A stretch of 64,000 bases of DNA from a virus: the IMG/VR virus record IMGVR_UViG_3300008339_000029, positions 1-64,000 of that record, one strand, 5' to 3'. Below, in pieces: positions 16,850-27,200 of this stretch. The notes under the pieces were generated by a model. The model ran no database searches and was not told the DNA's origin. It saw only the letters and a program-made list of their open reading frames with translations. Position numbers and translations under genes: made by a program. Position 1 is the stretch's first letter; the number at the start of each line of letters is the position of its first letter.

Positions 16850-17728
16850 ATGAGCGAACAAGATAACGTCATTAACCTTGGTCAGAAAAGACCTGTTGAT
16901 CAAGAAAAAGTAAATGTTGCTGCTGCTGCAATGAACAATGCAGAAATTCCAGAATACATGTTAAATCAAATTGTAGATGATGAATTTCCAGTAATAACAG
17001 ACACAGTGCAATTACCATCAAAAGGTGTTTTCTACAGAAATAAACAATCTGTAGTAAAAATTAAACATTTGACAGCTGAGGATGAAAATATTCTTACCTC
17101 TCCTGATCTAATTAGAAACGGAAAAGTATTAGATGTTCTTTTAGATAATGCAATTATTGATAATTCATTGAATGCTGATGATATGGTTGTTGGCGATAGA
17201 AATGCAGTATTGATGTATTTGAGAAAAGAAGGTTATGGTGATGATTATGAAGTAAAAATCAACTGTCCTGATTGTAGTGAAGATTTTTCTACAATCGTAA
17301 AAATTTCTGAAATAGAACCAAAACCATTAGAGTCTATGCCAGATAGTAATGGAGAATTTTTTGTTGATCTTCCCAAATCTAAATGGAAAGTAAAATTCAG
17401 ATTATTGAATGGTAAAGATGAAAATTATCTTTCTCAACTTTCTGGAAAAAACAAGAAGGGTAAAAAGGGAGTTGTATATTCCAACCTCTTAACTGAAAGA
17501 TTTTTATTACAGATTATGGAAGTAAATGGAAATAGAGATAAACTTCAAATTAAAAAAGCAATTTCAAATATGCCTGCTATCGATAGTTTATTTTTGAGAG
17601 AGTATGTAGCTGAAGTTGAACCGGGGTTGAAACTCGAAACAAATTACACATGTACAAATTGTAGTCATAATTTTGATGGTGATATTCCTATTACACCAAA
17701 ATTATTCTGGCCTAATGCCAAAATTTAA
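16850..17728 (+). CDS. T4 gp26-like baseplate protein, copy 1
   Basis: The 292-residue protein belongs to the T4 gp26-like baseplate family. Characteristic phrases are LPSKGVFYRNKQSVVKIKHL, TAEDENILTSPDLIRNGKV and DDMVVGDRNAVLMYLRKEGY, then two Cys pairs (CPDC near residue 144, CTNC near 270). In T4, gp26 takes part in assembly of the central baseplate hub. The two CxxC pairs could hold zinc. A related gene follows 17 nt downstream, so the family is duplicated here. Confidence 0.85.
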   Translation: MSEQDNVINLGQKRPVDQEKVNVAAAAMNNAEIPEYMLNQIVDDEFPVITDTVQLPSKGVFYRNKQSVVKIKHLTAEDENILTSPDLIRNGKVLDVLLDNAIIDNSLNADDMVVGDRNAVLMYLRKEGYGDDYEVKINCPDCSEDFSTIVKISEIEPKPLESMPDSNGEFFVDLPKSKWKVKFRLLNGKDENYLSQLSGKNKKGKKGVVYSNLLTERFLLQIMEVNGNRDKLQIKKAISNMPAIDSLFLREYVAEVEPGLKLETNYTCTNCSHNFDGDIPITPKLFWPNAKI

Positions 17729-17745
17729 TTATTAAAAAAAACTAT

Positions 17746-18699
17746 GTGAATTTTAACTTTATACAAAACATAGATGTCCCATTCGACGCAATTACCTTGC
17801 CTAGTATGGGACTTTTTTATTCTTCAAAAACCTCGGTGTTGTATGTAAAATATATAACCGCAAGGGAAGAGAATGTATTGACCCAACCTTCCTTAATGGA
17901 AAATGGATATGGTTTAGATTTAGTTTTAAATTCTGTAATTATAAATAAGGAATTTGATATAAATGATTTATTGGTTGGTGACAAACAATCAATTTTACTA
18001 TATTTAAGATCTACATCTTATGGTGATAATTTTCCGATAATTACAGAATGTCCAAGTTGCAAAATTACTGGTGAAACTAAATTTGAATTATCAAGTTTAG
18101 GAGCAAAGGAAATAACAGAAAAGCCCGATGAAGATGGTTTATTTACTTTTGAAATGCCTAAAATGAAATTAAATGGCGAAAAAGTAATAATCAAATTTGA
18201 ACCTTTGAGAGTAAAACATGAAAAAAGCATAAATGTCTCGATAGAAAAAGAGAAAAAAGATAATAAAAAATATAATTCAAGTGTTACCTTAAAATTTCAA
18301 AATCAAATACACAGTATAAATGGAATTACTGATAAGATATATATATCGAAAATTATAAAGAAATTTCCTATTAGAGATTCAACTGATTTGAGAGAGTATA
18401 TGGAAATGGTTGAGCCGGGAATTGATAGTAATATACCAATAAAATGCAATAATTGTAACGAAGAGTATTCTACTTATTTATACATAAATGATACAATTTT
18501 TACACTTGATCCTTCTTATAAATCAAACTTGTGGGAGGAAGTTTTTTTAATTTGGTACTATGGGAAAGGTGTAAATAGAGAAGATATTTACAACATGTCT
18601 ACGGTTGAGAGAAGGTGGTCATTACAAAGAATTTCAGAAGAAATTGAAAAAAGAAATCAAGCAGAACAATCTGCAGCTGACAAAGCTAGAAGAAGTTAA
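17746..18699 (+). CDS. T4 gp26-like baseplate protein, copy 2, with C-terminal extension
   Basis: The 317-residue paralogue of the preceding gene keeps LPSMGLFYSSKTSVLYVKYI, TAREENVLTQPSLMENG, DLLVGDKQSILLYLRSTSYG and the two Cys pairs (CPSC, CNNC). It adds a C-terminal tail, LWEEVFLIWYYGKGVNREDI then VERRWSLQRISEEIEK, resembling a phage baseplate assembly-chaperone tail. Translation starts at GTG 17746; the overlapping ATG at 17744 is followed immediately by TGA and cannot be used. A heterodimer with copy 1 is plausible. Confidence 0.8.
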   Translation: MNFNFIQNIDVPFDAITLPSMGLFYSSKTSVLYVKYITAREENVLTQPSLMENGYGLDLVLNSVIINKEFDINDLLVGDKQSILLYLRSTSYGDNFPIITECPSCKITGETKFELSSLGAKEITEKPDEDGLFTFEMPKMKLNGEKVIIKFEPLRVKHEKSINVSIEKEKKDNKKYNSSVTLKFQNQIHSINGITDKIYISKIIKKFPIRDSTDLREYMEMVEPGIDSNIPIKCNNCNEEYSTYLYINDTIFTLDPSYKSNLWEEVFLIWYYGKGVNREDIYNMSTVERRWSLQRISEEIEKRNQAEQSAADKARRS

Positions 18700-18754
18700 T
18701 TAAATATTGTTTTTTGATATAAAATTGTTTATTTTTATAAAAATATATTAAAAA

Positions 18755-19129
18755 ATGGAAAAAATAGATTTCAATAAAGAAACCTTAATTAAACTTTGGG
18801 AGGTTTCGGTTCAAAATATGAACCCGGATGTATCTCATGATGTATCTGAGACACCATTAATTAGTTCTTACAGCATTCAATTACCATCTTTTTTAGCAGA
18901 GCCAATTCTATGTAATATCCAAATATTCAAATTGCAAGGAGAAAAACCTAAAATAAGTATTATTGTAGGAAATTATATTGAATTTGCATCTTATGAAATC
19001 ACAGATGATGAATTTATTGAATTAAGTCAAAATTTTAGTGAAAAAAATGATATTATTGAATTAGAAATTCGAAATAATTTAATCCAAAAAGCTGAGAAAA
19101 ATTTGGAAATATTAGTAAAAAGTATTTAA
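18755..19129 (+). CDS. Hypothetical protein in baseplate region
   Basis: The 124-residue acidic soluble protein has no motif I recognise. It lies between the gp26-like genes and the Hc1-like gene on the same strand, with 55 nt and 27 nt gaps. It may be a baseplate chaperone, but this is positional inference only. Confidence 0.65.
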   Translation: MEKIDFNKETLIKLWEVSVQNMNPDVSHDVSETPLISSYSIQLPSFLAEPILCNIQIFKLQGEKPKISIIVGNYIEFASYEITDDEFIELSQNFSEKNDIIELEIRNNLIQKAEKNLEILVKSI

Positions 19130-19156
19130 TTTGTTAAACATAAAAATCATAAAAAA

Positions 19157-19342
19157 ATGAACTCAAGAGAACAATTGATGCAGCTCGTAGAGCAATTCAA
19201 CACAGAAATGACTTCCTTTGAAGATAAGGGTAAAAAAGTTGCTGGACGTAGAGCGAGAAAAGTATTACAAGAAATTGGAAAATTTGTTAAAGACACAAGA
19301 AAAGAAATTTCTGACAATATGAAGGCTGAAAAGCCAGAATAA
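19157..19342 (+). CDS. Histone H1-like protein (Hc1 family)
   Basis: The 61-residue protein has the Bacteroidota Hc1-like pattern: an N-terminal helix (LMQLVEQFNTEMTSFEDKG), the basic turn KKVAGRRARKVLQEIGKFV, and a C-terminal KDTRKEISDNMKAEK. Such proteins bind DNA non-specifically and are common in Bacteroidota genomes. In the phage it may help compact virion DNA or remodel the host nucleoid. A UUCG-loop terminator follows directly, so the message ends here. Confidence 0.75.
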   Translation: MNSREQLMQLVEQFNTEMTSFEDKGKKVAGRRARKVLQEIGKFVKDTRKEISDNMKAEKPE

Positions 19343-19370
19343 AAAAAGGCTTCTGAGACTGCAAAAAAAA

Positions 19371-19399
19371 GGCTAGATTTCGATCTAGTCTTTTTTTTT
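19371..19399 (+). terminator. Rho-independent terminator with TTCG loop
   Basis: The stem GGCTAGAT / ATCTAGTC closes a TTCG tetraloop and is followed by nine T residues. It ends the unit containing the Hc1-like gene. Confidence 0.9.
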
Positions 19400-19402
19400 A
19401 TT

Positions 19403-19410
19403 TATATTTA
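19403..19410 (+). promoter_or_regulatory. TATATTTA box
   Basis: TATATTTATTTT lies directly after the terminator and 15 nt before the next start codon, which suggests a promoter that restarts transcription there. Confidence 0.5.
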
Positions 19411-19425
19411 TTTTAGTAAAATACC

Positions 19426-20526
19426 ATGAAAGATCCAATTAATTCACATAGAGATCATGATAAAAGAATGGATGAGATATTTGGCAAAATAGCTAAATTC
19501 TTTTCCTCATCCAATGATGGTAATGATTATCAAGCTCGTGTTTCAAGGACAGGTAAACCTATCAACTTATCATCAAGTGAAAAAAAACAAATACAAACAC
19601 AAAGGGATCTTTCTTATCAAGCAAATATTGAAAAATATAAGGCTGGTTATTTATTGAATCCAGATACTTGTGGAAAGGATTATGCCCCCGTTCAAAAAAA
19701 GGATAAACAGGATAGCAAACAGAAAAAAACCTCTTATAGAAAACCAAGAATTCAAATAATTCCTAATGGAGGAATTATGATTGATCAGGATAAAATAATT
19801 AAAAATTATTCTGAACTCTATATTGAAAATACTGTAAATGGTGTTGGAATGGGAGCTTACAGAAAAATAAATGTTAGAGATTTTGTATGTTATGATTTAG
19901 AGGAAGATGTTTATGGCATTTCATGGCTTTTGGATTCTTCTGCTTCTTATGTGGCAGAAAAAATATCCGGTAAATTACAGGCAAATAAATCCAGACAATC
20001 TATAAATTTTGATGGTAATTGGATAACGGGAAAATTTCAAGGAAAAATATCAGGTTCACAAGCACTTAACAGACTTAAACCATTACCATCTAAATCAGAA
20101 ATATCTGATAAATTTCTCAAATTGCAGGATTTAATAAAAGAAACTAAAAATAATTTCGATTTAAAATTAAGTTTGGAAGATTTTAATCAAATGAATAGAA
20201 TAGTTAGAGAATCTGAAAATGAAAAATTAAAGAATCTTTTTACTGATATACTTAAAATAAAAAATTATTTATTGAATTTTCAAGTTAATAGGGGAATGGG
20301 AAGTTCTTCTTATATAACATCTAATGAAATTTATAGAATTAAATCTCAAATAGATAATAACGAGAATGTGGATGAAATAATGTCTGACATCCAAGAATTG
20401 ACCAAAGAGTTTAAAATAATTAACTCTAAAATAAATAACTTTTGGGAGGCATATAAAAACGCTATTTCTGGGAATAAAAATGAGCCAGAGAAAGAAAAAC
20501 TACCCAAATTTAAGAAAAAACGCTGA
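19426..20526 (+). CDS. Hypothetical protein, possibly structural
   Basis: The 366-residue protein is not recognised. The basic N-terminal third (to about residue 105) is low in complexity (KKDKQDSKQKKTSYRKPR). A middle region with beta character follows (IQIIPNGGIMIDQDKIIKNY, then INVRDFVCYDLEEDVYGISW). The C-terminal half is helical and charged (LKLSLEDFNQMNRIVRESEN). It has its own TATATTTA box and terminator, so it is a separate unit just ahead of the tail genes. The stop codon lies within the terminator stem. Confidence 0.65.
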   Translation: MKDPINSHRDHDKRMDEIFGKIAKFFSSSNDGNDYQARVSRTGKPINLSSSEKKQIQTQRDLSYQANIEKYKAGYLLNPDTCGKDYAPVQKKDKQDSKQKKTSYRKPRIQIIPNGGIMIDQDKIIKNYSELYIENTVNGVGMGAYRKINVRDFVCYDLEEDVYGISWLLDSSASYVAEKISGKLQANKSRQSINFDGNWITGKFQGKISGSQALNRLKPLPSKSEISDKFLKLQDLIKETKNNFDLKLSLEDFNQMNRIVRESENEKLKNLFTDILKIKNYLLNFQVNRGMGSSSYITSNEIYRIKSQIDNNENVDEIMSDIQELTKEFKIINSKINNFWEAYKNAISGNKNEPEKEKLPKFKKKR

Positions 20527-20539
20527 AAATCAGCTTTTT
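20522..20539 (+). terminator. Short rho-independent terminator overlapping a stop codon
   Basis: GCTGA / TCAGC closes a three-base loop and is followed by five T residues. The TGA stop of the upstream gene is part of the left arm. Confidence 0.6.
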
Positions 20540-20588
20540 ACACCTTGTAACTTTTTTTATATTTTTACGTTTAAATTAAAAAAAAGTC

Positions 20589-21149
20589 ATGGGAAACGCA
20601 ATAGCATCAATATTCATTTGGGCTTGGTCTAATTTCATAGGTTGGCCAAGAGAAGAAAGCAGAGGTGTAGGATTTATTAGAATGTGTCTTTATTCCTATA
20701 TTCTATTTAAATATCAATCTTATTTCTTGGGAGAAGAAGATTTGCCATTATTTCTTGGATTGTTCTGTTTGGTACAATTTATAATTGGAATATTACAGTT
20801 CGGTGGAGCACACTCTATAAATGGACCTCTGGATTTTGAATTGAATCGTCAAATTAGAGAAGGTATCGACGACGGCTCAATAAAAGTAATCAACACAAGA
20901 GATGATTCTTTCGAAAAACAATATCCGGGACTGACTTGGTGGTTCAGAGTTCGTGATCAACATATGAGAACATTATCAAATACGGAAAAGGCTAAATTCT
21001 TTGCACAAACTGGAGGTTTGACAGAGGGTTCTGTAAGGGAACTATCTAAATATCCAAACACTAAAAGAGCAATTGAAAGATTAGATTACGAATGTAAAAA
21101 ACCTGCAAAAGAATTAATCGATTTTATGCGTGGAGCTAAAATAAAATAA
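20589..21149 (+). CDS. Two-TM membrane protein of unknown function
   Basis: The 186-residue protein has hydrophobic segments at about residues 31-46 (CLYSYILFKYQSYFL) and 53-70 (LFLGLFCLVQFIIGILQ), then a soluble C-terminal domain of about 110 residues rich in charged and aromatic residues (YPGLTWWFRVRD). It is not recognised. It is a monocistronic unit between terminators just before the tape-measure gene. Possible roles are membrane remodelling or superinfection immunity, but nothing in the sequence decides this. Confidence 0.65.
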   Translation: MGNAIASIFIWAWSNFIGWPREESRGVGFIRMCLYSYILFKYQSYFLGEEDLPLFLGLFCLVQFIIGILQFGGAHSINGPLDFELNRQIREGIDDGSIKVINTRDDSFEKQYPGLTWWFRVRDQHMRTLSNTEKAKFFAQTGGLTEGSVRELSKYPNTKRAIERLDYECKKPAKELIDFMRGAKIK

Positions 21150-21170
21150 TAATTATTTTTTTAAGTAGGA

Positions 21171-21199
21171 AACCTCTAGTAACAACTAGAGGTTTTTTT
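21171..21199 (+). terminator. Rho-independent terminator (first of tandem pair)
   Basis: A 10-bp stem (AACCTCTAGT / ACTAGAGGTT) with a four-base loop is followed by a T run. Confidence 0.9.
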
Positions 21200-21219
21200 A
21201 TTTTATAATATTTTTCACA

Positions 21220-21242
21220 CCCCTTATTCAAGGGGTTTTTTT
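21220..21242 (+). terminator. Rho-independent terminator (second of tandem pair)
   Basis: CCCCTT / AAGGGG closes an ATTC loop and is followed by seven T residues. It insulates the tape-measure gene from upstream transcription. Confidence 0.85.
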
Positions 21243-21265
21243 ATTCATTAATATTTATTTTGAGC

Positions 21266-21273
21266 TATATTTA
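21266..21273 (+). promoter_or_regulatory. TATATTTA box before the tape measure gene
   Basis: TATATTTATTTT lies 6 nt before the ATG, and a second TAATATTTATTTT lies 17 nt further upstream. After the tandem terminators a fresh promoter is expected here. Confidence 0.5.
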
Positions 21274-21279
21274 TTTTCA

Positions 21280-24200
21280 ATGGACGCTAATCAAGTCAAA
21301 CAATTAATTAAAGAATTAAAAGCTGCTGGTACATTAACAGAAGAACAAGCAAAGCTTTTGAGAAGTCTTGAACGTGAGCAAAGAAAAGTTCAAAAAAGTA
21401 CAAGAGACACTCAAGCTTCCATGGAGGATTTCAACAGAGGTTTGGATGAAGTTGGAGAAGCCTTTGGTCTGCGTTTAAGTCAGGCATTTGATACAATTGA
21501 AGTAGAAGTCGAGCAAGCGAAAAGAGATATTGCTACGATGTTTGATGATCTTGAAGCTACAGCTCCAGAAATTGCTGCTAGTATTGGCGAAGAATTCAAT
21601 TCAGCTTTTAGAAATGCTTTACCAGATCCGAAAGATATACAAGCTCAAATAAATTTAAATTCATTAATAAGTGATTTTAAAGCATCATTCCCAGAAATGG
21701 GTAATGAAATGCAAAAAGCTTTCAAGACTGGAGATATTGCAACTTTCTATAAGAAATTTGGAGACGAAGGGATGAAGAGGCTCCGTGATTTTCTAGGAGA
21801 TAAAAAAGGATTTCAGGGAATGAAAGATTATTTCAAACCCGGAGGAGATGGAGATAAAGGAACAAATAGATTTAGGCAACAATTAGAATCCTTTGAACCG
21901 GCAGCACAAAAAACAACTAAAGTTATAATGAATTGGAACAATTTGTTCAGACAAATTGGTGACAATATTTTAAATTATATTGGGTTTGGTAAGATAATTC
22001 AAAATCTTATGGATTTTGATAAAAAATTATCTAATATAAAAAGAGAGTTCCAGATTCCAACTGCTGGTTTTTCTAAAGCATCAAGTTCAATGTCTGAACT
22101 TGTAAAGTATGGGGCCCAATTCGGTTTAGACAATGAAAAAGCTTTTACATTAGTAAAAAATATTGGTGAATACGCTAAATCAACAAACGTTCAAAATTTA
22201 GCTGCTACTGCAAAACAAGTTGCTGCAGTGTCAGACGCAACTGGTATAGCATTAGAAAATGTCGGTCAATTGACTGGTCAAATGATGTTTTATGGGGCTA
22301 ATGCTGAAAAAGCAAGAAAAGCTTTTGTAGATATTTCTAAAGCATCAACAAGGTTTGGAGTTAATGTAACGGCTGTAGCTAAAAAATTCCAAGATGTTTT
22401 TCCAAGATTTGCTAGAATGGGATTCAAAGCTGGTGAAGAATCACTTGCTAGAATGGCAGCAAAAGCCGAAAAAATGGGCACTGATATTAATAAATTATTA
22501 GATGCTTCAGATAAATTTTTAGATATCAATGCAGCTCTTGAAGCATCAGCTGATTTGAGTTTGCTTGGTGGTGCTGCAGCACAGGTTTCATTTATGGATT
22601 TAATGAAAGCTGCTCAAGATGGTCCAGAAGCTATGGATAAGCTTATGACCCAAATGACTTCCGATATTGGAAAGTTAAATAAGGATGGTAAGTTGCAACT
22701 GTCTATGATCGATAGACAGAAAATTCAAAAAATTGCTGAAGCATCAGGAGAAGATGTAGAATCTGTAACAAATAGAATAAATTCAAGATTATCAGATGCT
22801 GCGAAAAAAGCGGCAATTCCACCCGGTGTGTTTAATGCATTGAGTGATGACGAAAAAGATTTTTTACTTTCTAAAGCTGTGAAACAAGGTGGCAAGTGGA
22901 AATTTGAAGGGTTGGAGGGAATGCAAGATCTAAAAAATGTTTCTAAGGGAAGTATTCAAGCAATGATGAATAAATCAAAATCAGATGCTGAAAATATGGA
23001 GAAAGCTGCGAAGAGCAGACAAGCCTTAGAAGAAAAATTAAATAATTTAGCTAACGAGGTATTAGCCACATTCACAATGTTTCAACCTTATTTAGAAATG
23101 TTGAAACATGCCCTTGATAAATTGAGAGCAATTTTCGTTAGAGTGGGCAATGTTATTGATAAAGTATTTGGAGCTGAAACTGGTAAATGGGTTAAAGCAA
23201 TGGCTTTGTTAGGTGGTATCCTTATGTTAACGTTTGGGCCTTCAGCAATGGCAAAATTTGCAGGTATTTTATTTAGAGGAATTACTTCACCTCTAAAAAT
23301 GTTGTCTGGTTTAGGATCACAAATAAAATCTGCCTTTGCTGGTGTTGGTGGTGGTGCAAGTAAAAAAGCTACAGAAACATTAGCAAGTAAGGTAACTACA
23401 CAAACCCCAGACATCGGCGGAAAAATGAAAGGAATGAAAACGCCTCCAACAATGTTGCAACAGTTTTCAAAAATAAATCCTGCTCAAATTTTATCTTTAG
23501 CTGCAGCTTTTGTTGCCTTGGGAATCGCAATGCTATTAATTGGGAAAGGAATTCAATTTGCTGCAACAGGTTTCGCAACTTTAGTTAATTCATTCAATAA
23601 TGCTAAAAATGCAGGAGCAGCATTAGGTGCAATTGCAATAGTTATGGGTGGTTTTGTTGCTATGGTTTATATTCTTGCTACTGCAAGTTCTATTGCTGCA
23701 ATACCGTTGTTAGCTCTAGGTGCTGCTATGTTAATGCTTGGAGCTTCAGTTTATTTAGCAGCAAAAGGATTTTCTATATTGGTTCCAGCTATTATATCTA
23801 TGGGTAAAAATATAGGAGCCACTTTTAAAGGTGCAGCTGGGTTAATTGCTTTAGCAGCAGCTTTAGTTATAATTTCTCCTGCATTATTAATTTTTGGAGC
23901 TGCAGGTTTAATTGCTGCTCCGGCAATGATTGCATTTGGATATTTTCTACGTGGATTAGGTGCAGCAAAAGGTGTGAATCCAAAAATTATTTCTCAGATA
24001 GGAGATTCAATGGGCTCTATTGCTTGGGGACTTACTAAACTTGGTTTGGTAGCTGGTCCTGCTGCACTGGCAATGGTTTCAGCTGGTGCTTTGATGGTTG
24101 TTGCCGTAGCATTAAAAAATATTTCTGCTGTTGATGTGAAAAAAGTAAGTCAATTTGGTCAAAGTCTTGCTTTAATATCAATGTCAATGATAAAAGGGTT

Positions 24201-27200
24201 AGTTAAATTGGCTTTGGTTTCACCATTTGCAGTATTAGCTATGGCTTCTGCTGTAAGTATAAATATAATTTCACAAGCATTATCAAGAATTAAAATAATT
24301 GATCTCGCAAAAATGCAAAACTTTGGTGACAGTATGGGCAAGGTTGGTTCTGCTATGATCAAAGGGTTGATAAAATTAGGCTTAGTAAGTCCTTTCACTG
24401 TTCTAGCAATTGTTTCAGCTGGAGCAATTAATTTAATAAGTAGAATGTTAGCAGATGTAAAAATTGTTGACCTTAAAAAAATGCAAGCATTTGGTCAATC
24501 ATTGGCAGCAGTTTCTGCATCTTTTATTTTTGGACTTATAAAGTTAGGTTTGGTTAGTCCATTTGTTGTTTTAGGCGTTGTATCAGCAGCTGGAATAAAT
24601 TTAATTTCTAGATTATTAAATAATGTACCAGTATTAAACCCAAAAAACTTGGGAATGACAGCTTCAACGATGGCTTCTACTTCCGGTAAGTTTGCAAAAG
24701 CAATGTTAAAATTAGGATTAGTTTCAGTTCTTACTCCTTTAGCGTTACTAGCAACATTGGGAATTTTAGGTGTAACAAAAATGTTAAAAGCTGTGCCTAC
24801 ACTTAATGCAAAAACATTAACTACAACTGCAGGAACAGTTTCTAAAGTTGTTTGGCCATTTACAAAAGCATTTTTAAAATTACAACCATTAGCAGCATTT
24901 ACTCCATTAGCTTTAGTAGCTGCTGCGGGTATTTTAGGAGTAACAAAAATGTTGAAGGCAGTTCCAATGTTGAATCCTGCATTTTTGATAGTCACATCTT
25001 CAGTATTATCAAAAATTGCTTGGCCTTTTACAAAAAGCTTAATCAAGCTCGGAGCACTTTCCGTTTTTACTCCATTTGCAATATTAGCAGCGTTTGGAAT
25101 ATTGACAGTAACTAAAACACTTGCTAAAGTCACACCTTTAAATGCTGCAATTTTAATAACAACCGCTTCAATACTAAATACCGTATCTGGTAAATTTGGA
25201 AAAAGTTTATTTAAATTAGGGTTATTAGGAGTGTTTGCAATACCTGCAATTTATGCTGCTAGATCTTTGGTTAGTATAACTAGTTCTTTATCTAAAATTA
25301 CTCCATTGAACATGGCAATTTTGATAAATACAGCTAATGCTTTGAGTTTATCTTCTTCTGCATTTTCAAAAGGATTAAAAAAATTAGGATTCATTGGTTT
25401 CTTAGCAATACCCGCTATGATTGCAGCTAAATCTATTTCAATAATAACTAAATTTCTTGCTAATGTTACTCCTCTAGATCCAGTAAAGTTGGTGATGACT
25501 GGAGTTGCAATTTCTCTTTCGGCTCAAGCATTTTCGAAAGGTATGAAAAAATTAGGATTTATAGGATTTTTTGCTGTACCAGCATTGATAGCTGCTAAAT
25601 CTATTTTATTAATTACAAATATTTTATCTAGAGTCCCAGTATTAAATCCCGGAATTTTAATTACAAACGCTATAACTCTTTCTATAATTTCTACACCATT
25701 ATCAATGGGACTCAAAAAAATAGCATTATTAAGTCCCGTTGCTGCATTATCATCAATATCTTCAATTTTTATTCTAAAAACTGTTAGACTATTAAATCAA
25801 ATACCACTTTTGAGTCCAGTAAAATTATTGACAACTGCGTTAACGTTATCAGCAATGTCTACTCCCTTGGCCAAAGGTTTATTCAAAATATCTTTACTGA
25901 CATCAGTAGCAATGTTAGCCTCAATGTCATCATTGTTTATTTTAAAAGCTACTAAATATCTTGCAGGAATTCCAATGTTGAATCCAATAAAATTAATTAC
26001 TACTGCAGTTACTTTGGCTACGATGTCTGGACCTCTGTCTAATGGATTAAAGAAAATTGGATTAACAGCACCATTTGCAAAACTTGCATCCAACGCTGCT
26101 CTTAATATTTTTAAAACAGCAACATTTTTGAGAGGTGTACCATTTTTATCCCCAACAAGATTTTTGACTCTTGCATATATTTTATCAAATACTTCCGAAC
26201 CAATTGCTAAAGGTCTATCTAAATTAAGTAATGCAGCATCTGTTGCAAATAAAGCTGCACAAGCAGCTTCCGGTCTAAGAAGAGTAACATTTATATTATT
26301 AATGACACTTCCGATAAATGCGGGAAAATTATTGAACATAGCTAGTGTGATGACTTCGACCATGGGACCAATATCAAAAGGTCTACTAAAATTATCAGCA
26401 GCTGGATTTCTTGCAAATAGAGCTGTAAAAGCTGCTAATAGTTTATTGAAAATCACAAAAACACTATCAAATTTACCTGTAGTAAGTCAAAGTGCATTAA
26501 AACAATTAGCAACAACTTTAAGTAGTACTGCTTGGAAATTGACTAAAGGTTTAGGGAAATTTGCTGGTATTACAACTGTAATTGGTCCTGCAGTAGTTGT
26601 TGCCAAAGGTATCAACAGTATTTCCAGAAATTTATCATCTATGCCTGCGATAAACGCTTCGAGTTTGATAAATTTAGCCTCTACTTTATCTAAAACTTCT
26701 GGAAAACTTTTTTGGGGTTTAACAAAGTTTGCAGCTTCATCAGTTCCAATTTTACCAGCAATTGCAGTAGCCGAAGGAGTTAAATTTATTACAAAGCAAC
26801 TTTCTCAGGTTGTTCCAATAGATACAAAAAAATTAAGCAACATAGCATTTTCATTAGCATTTATTTCTCCAGTTTTGACTGCGGGTTTTAAAACATTTGC
26901 TAAAATGGGTTCTAGTGTCATCGGTGCTATTTTTGCAGCAAAAGGCATAGTATCAGTAACAAATAGTTTAAAAAATGCCCTACATATTAATTCTAAAAAA
27001 TTAATCAATATAGGTGATACTTTATATTATGCTTCTCCTAATTTGAGCAGAGGGTTCATAACTTTCAGTAGAGCTGGTTATTATGCTGGACTTGCAATTG
27101 TTGCTGCAAAGTCTTTGGTATTTATTACAAGATTATTAAGAGGAACAGTTCCTCTTAATTTTGCTAAAATGTTCAATATAGGCTTTGTATTAGCAACAAC

